A stretch of DNA of 64,000 nucleotides from an uncultured Luteitalea sp. (GTDB lineage Bacteria; Acidobacteriota; Vicinamibacteria; Vicinamibacterales; Vicinamibacteraceae), in contig CAKTDA010000003.1 in assembly GCA_934541105.1 (NCBI GenBank), forward strand, positions 62,001-126,000, given 5' to 3'. Made by a program: the position numbers and the translations under genes. Below are positions 58,023 to 64,000 of the stretch, piece after piece; positions within the stretch are counted from its first letter, which is position 1; each line of letters starts with the position of its first letter. Under the pieces are notes generated by a model, which did not search any database, was not told where the DNA came from, and saw nothing but the letters and a program-made list of their open reading frames with translations.

Positions 58023-59870
58023 CTACGAGGCCGCGCCGCGGACGTACTCGTCGACGCTGCGCGTCAGGACGTCGAGCGGTACGTTCCCGCCGCGCACCAC
58101 CGCATCGTCGAAGGCCCGGAGGTCGTAGCGTGAGCCGAGCGCGGACTGGGCGTGCTGCCGGAGCCTGTTGATCTCCGTGTGGCCGACCTTGTACCCGCAG
58201 GCCTGGCCGGGCCACGAGCAGTAGCGATCCACCTCGCTTGCGACTTCGAGCGGGTTCGATCCGTTCTCGTCGACGAAGAACTGCACGGCGCGCTCGCGGC
58301 TCCATGCCTTTGCATGGAGCCCGGTGTCCACGACGAGCCGGCACGCGCGGAACGCGAGTGACTGCAGGTAGCCGAGCCGACCGACGGTGTCGGTCTCGTA
58401 CGCGCCGAGTTCGTCCGCGAGCTGCTCGGCGTAGAGCCCCCAGCCTTCCGAGTACGCGTTGAACGCGAGCAACTGCCGGATCAGGGGCTGTTCGTGCGTG
58501 TACTCACCCTGCCAGATGTGGCCCGGGATTGCCTCGTGGAACGTGAGGTCGGCGAGGCTGTACCGGCTGTGCAGCTTCGTCGTGCGGAGATTGATCCAGA
58601 AGCGTCCGGGAATCCGGCCGTCGATGGATCCGGCGCCGCCATACGCGGCAGGGGCACCGGGCTCCTCCTCGGGCGGCAGCCGCTTCACTTCCATGTTGGG
58701 ATCGACGAGCGTGCCGAATGCCCGCGGCATCTGCGCCCGGATCCACTTCAGGCGGTCGTCGATGAACGCCAGGATCTCGGCCCGCCCGGCATCTCCTTCG
58801 GCGAACTGGTAGCGAGGGTCCTCGGCGAGTGCCTGCATGCGTGTGCCGACACTGCCGGCCGTGTACCCGATGCCCCGGAGGATCGGGTCCATCTGCGCGT
58901 GCAGGCTGCGCAGCTCGTTGAGCCCGAGCTCGTGAATCTCGTCCGGCGTCATCGTCGTTGTCGTCGACGCCTTCAGCGCCCAGCGATAGAACGCCTCGCC
59001 GTGCGGGCGGGCGGAGATGCCCGGGGCGTCGGTCGCGGCCTTGCGCTGCACATGCAGCTCGGCGAACTGCCGTTCGAGGGCAGGTGCAATCTGCTCGCGC
59101 GCGATGCGCGTCGCCTGTTCGGCCCAGTTGCCCGGGATCTCCTTCGTGCGTCGCGCAATCGACTCGACGACGGGTCCGCCAATGCGAGCATGCTGCAGCG
59201 ACAGCGTGATCTGGGCGAGTGCCTTGTCCAGGAGGAACGCGGGCGGTACGAGTCCCGCCTCCCGCGCGGCTTCGATGCGCCCCCGCTCGCCATCGAGCTG
59301 CGCGGCGAACGACTCGAGGCGCGCGATGTAGGCCTCGGCGTCCTCACGGGTGGCGATGAGGTGATCGCTGTCGAGGAAGCGCGGCACGTCGAGATACGCG
59401 CCGACGTTCTGGATGACGACGTAGGGCGTGTTGCGCCAGCTGCCGACCGTGATGTCGCCGTAGGGGAGGGCAAAGCCCTCGAGCGCCGTGGCGTATGCAC
59501 TGCGGACGACATCGAGGCTCGTGCGGACCGCATAGGGCAGGTCGCGGCTGTCGAAAGCCTCGACCCGCGCGAGGTCGTCGCGCACCTGCGCGGCGACGCG
59601 CTGCTTGCCGGCTTCCGAGCGGTCGGCGAGCCTGGATCGCAGCGCAGCCCGCTCGCCGGTGTCGACGCCGAGCGACGTCGCACTCTCGGGAAACAGCGTG
59701 AGCAGGTGCTCCGCACACGCGTCGAGCAGCGCGCGGGCCTCGCCGGGGCGGGCGTCACCTGCTGCCTCGGGCGCACCTTGCGTGCCGCCACAGCCCTGCA
59801 CCCACGGCAGAAGGACGGTGGACGCGAGCGCGCCGACGATGGTTCGACGATCGATGGGATGTGCAGGCAC
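58023..59870 (-). CDS. DUF885 family lipoprotein (putative metallopeptidase)
   Basis: A 615-residue protein. The N-terminus IDRRTIVGALASTVLLPWVQGC combines a twin-arginine-like pattern and a lipobox cysteine (about residue 27). DUF885 features include HLLTLFPESATSLGVD, GDITVGSWRNTPYVVIQNVGAYLDVPRFL, FHEAIPGHIWQGEYTH (HExxxGH zinc-like motif, near residue 445), AYSEGWGLYAEQLADELG and SWPGQACGYKVGHTEI. The family is related to M32-type and other gluzincin peptidases and is common in Acidobacteria. Substrate unknown. It ends 14 bp from the convergent beta-lactamase-like gene. Confidence 0.88.
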   Translation of the reverse strand: MPAHPIDRRTIVGALASTVLLPWVQGCGGTQGAPEAAGDARPGEARALLDACAEHLLTLFPESATSLGVDTGERAALRSRLADRSEAGKQRVAAQVRDDLARVEAFDSRDLPYAVRTSLDVVRSAYATALEGFALPYGDITVGSWRNTPYVVIQNVGAYLDVPRFLDSDHLIATREDAEAYIARLESFAAQLDGERGRIEAAREAGLVPPAFLLDKALAQITLSLQHARIGGPVVESIARRTKEIPGNWAEQATRIAREQIAPALERQFAELHVQRKAATDAPGISARPHGEAFYRWALKASTTTTMTPDEIHELGLNELRSLHAQMDPILRGIGYTAGSVGTRMQALAEDPRYQFAEGDAGRAEILAFIDDRLKWIRAQMPRAFGTLVDPNMEVKRLPPEEEPGAPAAYGGAGSIDGRIPGRFWINLRTTKLHSRYSLADLTFHEAIPGHIWQGEYTHEQPLIRQLLAFNAYSEGWGLYAEQLADELGAYETDTVGRLGYLQSLAFRACRLVVDTGLHAKAWSRERAVQFFVDENGSNPLEVASEVDRYCSWPGQACGYKVGHTEINRLRQHAQSALGSRYDLRAFDDAVVRGGNVPLDVLTRSVDEYVRGAAS

Positions 59871-59883
59871 GGCGTTGTCCAGG

Positions 59884-61329
59884 TCAGTACTTCATGTACA
59901 CCGTCTTCAACGACGTGTAGAAGTCGATGGCTTCCGGTCCCTGCTCCCGCGGGCCGAGCGAACTCGCCTTCGATCCGCCGAAGGCCACCTGGTACTCGAC
60001 GCCGGCCGACGGCAGGTTCACCATCACCAGTCCTGCCTCGATGCGCTGGGCGAACTGGAGGGCGTGCGAGAGGGACTGCGTGCAGATCGTCGCCGACAGG
60101 CCGAACCGCACGTCGTTTGCTAGCGCCAGCGCCTGCTCGAAGTCGTCGGCAGGCAGCAGGGCGACAACGGGCCCGAAGACCTCCTCCTGCGCAATCGTCA
60201 TCTGCGGCGTGACGCCGCCGAGCACCGTCGGCGCGACGAAGTGCCCGCGCGCGAGCGCACCGTCTGTCAGGCGCGAGCCGCCCGCGAGCACCTGCGCCCC
60301 TGCGTTTGCCGCGGCCGCCACTTCGCGGACGACGCGATCGGCATGTGCGGCGTCGATGCTCGGGCCGACGTCCACGCCGGCCTCGTCACCTCGGCCCACG
60401 CGCATCGCGCGGGCCTTCGCCACGAGCTTCTCGCTGAAGGCGTCCGCGACGGACCGCTCGACGATGGCGCGCGAGGTCGCCGTGCATCGCTGTCCGGTGG
60501 CGCCGAACGCGGCGTTCAGCACGATGCCCGCGGCCTCGTCGAGATCGGCGTCGGCAAGCACGATCGTCGGGTTCTTGCCGCCCATCTCGAGTTGCACGCG
60601 CGCCTTGCGACGCCCGCACGCCTCGGCGACCTTGCTGCCCGTGGCCTCCGACCCGGTGAACGAGATCGCGCGCACGCCCTCGTGTGCGGTGAGCGCGCCG
60701 CCGGCCTCGCCGCGTCCGTGGACGACGTTGAGCACGCCGGCTGGAAGTCCCGCTTCCACGAGGATCTCGGCAAGGCGCGTTGCGCACAGCGGCGCCAGTT
60801 CCGACGGCTTCAGCACCAGCGCGTTGCCGCTGACGAGCGCCGGGCAGGCCTTCCACGCCGGGATCGCGATGGGGAAGTTCCACGGCGTGATGGCGCCGAC
60901 GACACCGAGCGGCGTGCGGAGCGTGTGCATGAACACGCGATCGCGTTCGGACGGGATCACGCGCCCGAAGAGCCGCGCGCCCTCGCCGCCGTAGTACCGC
61001 AGGATGTTGACCGTGCGTCCCACCTCGCCGCGCGCCTCGGGCAGCGTCTTGCCCTCCTCGCGCGTCATCTCGCGCGCGATGGCGTCGGCACGCGCCTCGA
61101 GCAGGTTCGCGGCGCGGTAGAGCACGTCGCCGCGTCTGGGCGCCGGAGTCGCGGCCCATCCCGGCTGCGCGGCGGCTGCCGCGTCCACGGCTGCGGCGAC
61201 GTCCTGCGCCGAGGACTCCGGGAAGGTCCCGACCAGGTCGTCGACGTCGGCGGGGTTGCGGTTCTCGAACGTGCGCCCGGTGGCCGAGGGCAGCCACTGG
61301 CCGGCGATGAGGTTGGCAAAGGCGGGCAT
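59884..61329 (-). CDS. NAD(P)-dependent aldehyde dehydrogenase
   Basis: A 481-residue ALDH superfamily enzyme oxidising an aldehyde to an acid. The N-terminal LIAGQWLPSATGRTFENRNPADVDDLVGTFP is typical, TPWNFPIAIPAWK and KPSELAPL follow, the general base is Glu248 in QLEMGGKNP, and the nucleophile is Cys282 in GQRCTATSR. QMTIAQEEVFGPVVALL and SSLGPREQG close the fold. It resembles succinate-semialdehyde or ketoglutarate-semialdehyde dehydrogenases. There is no encapsulation helix at either end, so it is not a clear partner of the distant microcompartment. Confidence 0.9.
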   Translation of the reverse strand: MPAFANLIAGQWLPSATGRTFENRNPADVDDLVGTFPESSAQDVAAAVDAAAAAQPGWAATPAPRRGDVLYRAANLLEARADAIAREMTREEGKTLPEARGEVGRTVNILRYYGGEGARLFGRVIPSERDRVFMHTLRTPLGVVGAITPWNFPIAIPAWKACPALVSGNALVLKPSELAPLCATRLAEILVEAGLPAGVLNVVHGRGEAGGALTAHEGVRAISFTGSEATGSKVAEACGRRKARVQLEMGGKNPTIVLADADLDEAAGIVLNAAFGATGQRCTATSRAIVERSVADAFSEKLVAKARAMRVGRGDEAGVDVGPSIDAAHADRVVREVAAAANAGAQVLAGGSRLTDGALARGHFVAPTVLGGVTPQMTIAQEEVFGPVVALLPADDFEQALALANDVRFGLSATICTQSLSHALQFAQRIEAGLVMVNLPSAGVEYQVAFGGSKASSLGPREQGPEAIDFYTSLKTVYMKY

Positions 61330-61388
61330 CGGCAACAGCGTACAGCGCGACGGCGCCCCGGCGCGAGACGCGTCCGGCGCCGGGACGG

Positions 61389-61394
61389 TACGCT
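61389..61394 (+). promoter_or_regulatory. Putative -10 box for a leaderless phosphatase mRNA
   Basis: TACGCT ends seven bases before the GTG at 61402, again without a Shine-Dalgarno. Confidence 0.3.
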
Positions 61395-61401
61395 CTACGT
61401 C

Positions 61402-62199
61402 GTGCGCCTCATCGTCACCGATCTCGACGGCACGCTGATCGACCACCACACGTACTCGGCCGAACCGGCGCGTCCGGCGCTCGACGCCGCAGCCCGGGCC
61501 GGCGTGCCGGTGGTGCTGTGCAGCAGCAAGACCCTCGCGGAGATGACGGCACTGGCGCGCGATCTGGCCCTCGAACCGGCGCCGCTCATCGTCGAGAACG
61601 GCGGCGCAATCTGGTTTCCGCCTGCGTGGCCGGCGGTGGCGGGAGCCACGACAAGCGACCAGGACGAGGGCTCGGTGCTCGTGCTCGGCGCGCGGGCCGA
61701 GGCATTGCGCCAACTGCTGCCGCGCGTTGCGGCCGACACCGGCGCGGCGCTGCGCGGGTTCTCGGCGATGACCGACGAGGAGGTCGCCCGTCGCACGGGG
61801 CTGGCCCTGCCCGTCGCGTCGCTTGCCAGGCGGCGTTGGTACTCGGAGCCGTTCGTGTGCGAGGGGGATGCGGATCTCGGGGCGCTCGACCGGGTGGCGC
61901 GTGCCCACGGTGCGCGCGTCACCCGCGGGGGCCGCTTCTTCCACCTGACCGGCCCGACCGACAAGGGCCGGGCGGTGCACGCCGTGCGCGCGACGTGCCC
62001 GCCGGATGCGCGCCTGCTCGGCCTCGGCGACGCACCGAACGACATCGCGCTGCTTCTGGCGGTGGACGATGCGGTGATCGTCCCGCAGCCGACAGGCCTG
62101 CATCCGGATGTCGTGGCCGCGGTGCCGCATGCGCGGCACGCCGCGGCGCCAGGTCCCGCCGGCTGGCGCGCCGCGGTCGTGGAGTGGCTCGGTTCGTAG
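61402..62199 (+). CDS. HAD phosphatase of the mannosyl/glucosyl-3-phosphoglycerate phosphatase type
   Basis: A 265-residue HAD-superfamily Cof-type phosphatase. LIVTDLDGTLIDHHTYSAE carries the catalytic Asp7 and Asp9; SSKTLAEMTALARDL matches the MPGP family (TIGR01486), as do IVENGGAIWFP and TGPTDKGRAV with the motif III lysine, then GLGDAPNDIALLLAVDDAVIV for motif IV. It should remove phosphate from a glycosyl-3-phosphoglycerate to give a compatible solute such as glucosyl- or mannosylglycerate. The gene for the probable synthase faces it 24 bp away. Confidence 0.88.
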   Translation: MRLIVTDLDGTLIDHHTYSAEPARPALDAAARAGVPVVLCSSKTLAEMTALARDLALEPAPLIVENGGAIWFPPAWPAVAGATTSDQDEGSVLVLGARAEALRQLLPRVAADTGAALRGFSAMTDEEVARRTGLALPVASLARRRWYSEPFVCEGDADLGALDRVARAHGARVTRGGRFFHLTGPTDKGRAVHAVRATCPPDARLLGLGDAPNDIALLLAVDDAVIVPQPTGLHPDVVAAVPHARHAAAPGPAGWRAAVVEWLGS

Positions 62200-62223
62200 C
62201 GCGCCTGACCCGATACCCGGCCC

Positions 62224-63438
62224 CTACGGGTTGTCGGCCCGCACGGCGTCGCGCAGCCGTTCGGTGAGGTCGGGAATCGCGGCGACCATCCGGTTCCAGT
62301 TCGGGATCAGCGGCGCACCGAGCGGGTCCTCGAGGAACTGCTTGCTCGCGATCTGGACGCCCCGCGCGAAGGCCTCGACCGCGCTCTCCTCGGCATGGCG
62401 GTCGAAGTCGAGCCCGTTCAGCATCGCGTCGTGGTGGAAGCGCAGGAGCGTGTCCTCGGCGGTGCGGACGTAGGTGGCCTCGAGCGTGCGGAACATGCCG
62501 CCCGAGAGCTCGGTGCCCTCGGCGGCGAGCTGCCGGAACAGCGACTTGCAGATGTCGATTGTCATCTTCATCAGGCCGGCGCTCGTGTCGTCGGCCGACA
62601 CGGCCTGGTGCTTGTGGTCGTAGCGGTCGGCGATGCCCACCTGGCAGATGCGGCGGAGCGACGTGTTGCGATAGACCTCGCCGAGCATGCCGACCTCGAG
62701 GCCCCAGTCGCCGGGGATGCGCACCGCGCGCACGAGGTCCATGTCCATCGCGAACTCGCCCGCGAGGATGTAGCGGAAGCTGTCCATGTAGGCGAGCAGC
62801 GGTTGCGACCCGACGATCTTCGTCAGGCTCCGGATGAGCGGCGTCATCAGCAGGCGCGTGACGCGGCCGTGCATGCGGTTGTGTCCCACACGCGGATAGA
62901 AGCCCTTTGAAAAGACGTACCCGAGCGTGGGGTTGGTGACCGGATAGCAGAGGCGCGCCAGCAGCGAGCGGTCGTACGTCGTGATGTCGGTGTCGTGCAG
63001 GGCCACCGCGTCGCAGTCGCCCTCGCCGAGCAGGTAGCCGTACGTCATCCAGCAGGACCGGCCCTTGCCCTGGTCGCCGATGGGCAGGTCGGCCTGGTGG
63101 ATTTCGCTGTAGAGTGACTGGAGGCGCGGGCCGTCGTGCCACACGACGGTCACCGGCGTGGTGAAGCCGTCGAAGGCCCGGCGCGCCGCATCGAACTGCG
63201 CGCGGTCGGCGCGGTCGAGCGACACGACGATGCGCGTGAGGTAGGGGACGTCCCTGACTTCCTCGATGATGCGCGGCATCGCCGGCCCCTCGAATTCCGA
63301 GTACAGCGCGGGCAGGAGCAGGGCCGTCGGGCGCGTCCGCGCGTGGACGACGAGTTCCGCCTCCAGCCGATCCAGGGCCTCCGGCGTGCCGAGATTGTGG
63401 ATCGTGGTGAAGACGCCGACCTGGTAGAAGTCGCTCAT
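62224..63438 (-). CDS. Glycosyltransferase, probable glucosyl-3-phosphoglycerate synthase
   Basis: A 404-residue GT-A enzyme. It begins SDFYQVGVFTTIHNLGTPEALDRLEAEL and contains a DTD metal motif in AVALHDTDITTYDRS. The remainder (TLGYVFSKGFYPRVGHNRMHGRVTRLLMTPLIRSLTKIVG, IPGDWGLEVGMLGEVYRN, ICQVGIADRYDHKHQ) matches transferases found next to MPGP-type phosphatases, best explained as a nucleotide-sugar to 3-phosphoglycerate transferase (GT81/GT55-like). ATG 63438 is preferred to a start 12 codons earlier. Convergent to its likely partner phosphatase; the sugar, glucose or mannose, is not decided by sequence. Confidence 0.8.
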   Translation of the reverse strand: MSDFYQVGVFTTIHNLGTPEALDRLEAELVVHARTRPTALLLPALYSEFEGPAMPRIIEEVRDVPYLTRIVVSLDRADRAQFDAARRAFDGFTTPVTVVWHDGPRLQSLYSEIHQADLPIGDQGKGRSCWMTYGYLLGEGDCDAVALHDTDITTYDRSLLARLCYPVTNPTLGYVFSKGFYPRVGHNRMHGRVTRLLMTPLIRSLTKIVGSQPLLAYMDSFRYILAGEFAMDMDLVRAVRIPGDWGLEVGMLGEVYRNTSLRRICQVGIADRYDHKHQAVSADDTSAGLMKMTIDICKSLFRQLAAEGTELSGGMFRTLEATYVRTAEDTLLRFHHDAMLNGLDFDRHAEESAVEAFARGVQIASKQFLEDPLGAPLIPNWNRMVAAIPDLTERLRDAVRADNP

Positions 63439-63503
63439 CCGCTGATTCTTCTTTCCGGGTGCGGCCGCAGGCAAGCTCTACTTCGAGAAAGGTCCTCATC
63501 GAG

Positions 63504-64000
63504 ATGCATTTGCGTGCGCTGGGCGCTGCGGCGGCCCTCCTCCTGTCGTGTGCGGTCGGCTGCGGCGGCGGTTCCGGGGCCGGGTCGCTCGAGGCATCGG
63601 CAGACGCCCGGACGTTCCAGATCAGCGGCGTCGTGCAGGCGTCGAGCACCGACGGGCGCAGGCTGTCGATCGCCCACGACGAGATCCCGGACTTCATGGA
63701 TGCGATGACGATGGACTTCGTCGTCAAGGAAGGCTGGGCGGTGAAGGTTGCCGAGCCGGGCGACCGCCTCACCGGCACGCTCGTCGTGGACGGCTCCCGC
63801 TCGTGGATCGAAGGCACGTCGCTCACCAAGGCGCCCGAGGGCCCCGACGCGTCGCCAGGCACGCCCGCGGACTCGGGGACGGGCCCTGCGGCGGGCACGC
63901 CGCTGCCGACGACGCCGCTCGTCGATCAGGGCGGCCGCACCGTGACGGCGGCGGACTTCGCCGGTCGCGATCTCGTCGTGACGTTCATCTACACGCGGTG
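63504..64000 (+). CDS. SCO1/SenC-type copper lipoprotein, 5' part (partial)
   Basis: The frame runs off the right edge; 165 complete codons are visible. The N-terminus ends in the lipobox CAVGC (cysteine about residue 20). Residues 38-100 form a small beta domain with IPDFMDAMTMDFVV, the Met-rich motif of CusF-like copper-binding domains. After a Pro/Gly/Thr linker the SCO domain begins TPLVDQGGRTVTAADFAGRDLVVTFIYTR, just before the expected CxxxC. Such fusions deliver copper to cytochrome oxidase. Confidence 0.85.
   Translation, partial: MHLRALGAAAALLLSCAVGCGGGSGAGSLEASADARTFQISGVVQASSTDGRRLSIAHDEIPDFMDAMTMDFVVKEGWAVKVAEPGDRLTGTLVVDGSRSWIEGTSLTKAPEGPDASPGTPADSGTGPAAGTPLPTTPLVDQGGRTVTAADFAGRDLVVTFIYTR

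Noticed and set aside
59884..61329. Aldehyde dehydrogenase as the missing BMC enzyme
   Set aside because: It lies more than 50 kb away, has no encapsulation helix at either end and resembles semialdehyde dehydrogenases.

Overview
The window is one contiguous stretch of GC-rich chromosome (about 70% G+C by eye) with very dense, mostly overlapping genes. It has no phage and no intact transposon. Outer-membrane genes (Pal, a TolC-family channel), the VWFA-related acidobacterial protein type, DUF885 and S9 peptidases, and a Gld-type ABC cluster point to a diderm bacterium of the Acidobacteriota, most likely the Vicinamibacteria. That placement is inferred from gene content, not from a marker gene.

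Layout. 1-5.6 kb: folP (cut by the left edge), the c-di-AMP module cdaA-cdaR-glmM, pdxJ, a TPR protein and a small YHS-type membrane protein. 5.6-9.0 kb: a compact bacterial microcompartment (BMC) locus. It holds a class II aldolase with a C-terminal encapsulation-peptide-like tail, one BMC-H shell protein, three BMC-P vertex proteins, an 82-residue protein with an encapsulation-like helix and a Cys/His cluster, and a D-2-hydroxyacid dehydrogenase. 9-18 kb: nth, a Tat-exported molybdenum oxidoreductase, OsmC, a methyltransferase, an amino-acid permease, a cyclophilin, DUF72, queE-queC-GNAT-AlaX. 18-24.6 kb (minus strand): five overlapping genes, ABC ATPase-permease-GldG-DUF4340-dacB. 24.7-27.2 kb: an ArsR/P-type-ATPase metal efflux pair. 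27.2-30.6 kb: a strongly promoted Asp/Glu-rich protein, a GT-C membrane protein and pal.

30.7-38.4 kb is a pyrimidine island: pyrF-pyrD-pyrK on the minus strand, and pyrR-pyrB-pyrC-OPRT on the plus strand behind a leader that looks like a PyrR-binding RNA element followed by a 39-codon leader ORF. A second OPRT (pyrE) lies at 47.2 kb. 38-42 kb: a TIGR02757 protein, an Fpg-family glycosylase and two glycosyltransferases. 42.06-42.82 kb is the only long gene-poor stretch. It holds heptamer-based repeats around a decayed IS256-type transposase. 42.8-53.5 kb: a TolC-like channel, an S9 peptidase, pyrE, then truA and the envelope cluster uppS-cdsA-dxr-rseP. 53.5-64 kb: a VWFA protein, an amidohydrolase, a beta-lactamase-like protein, a DUF885 peptidase, an aldehyde dehydrogenase, a convergent phosphatase/glycosyltransferase pair likely for a glycosylglycerate solute, and the start of a SCO1-type copper protein cut by the right edge.

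The strongest candidate for something new is the small BMC locus, above all the 82-residue encapsulation-helix/Cys-cluster protein and the absence of the usual aldehyde dehydrogenase and BMC-T genes. The pyr leader is the most interesting regulatory feature.
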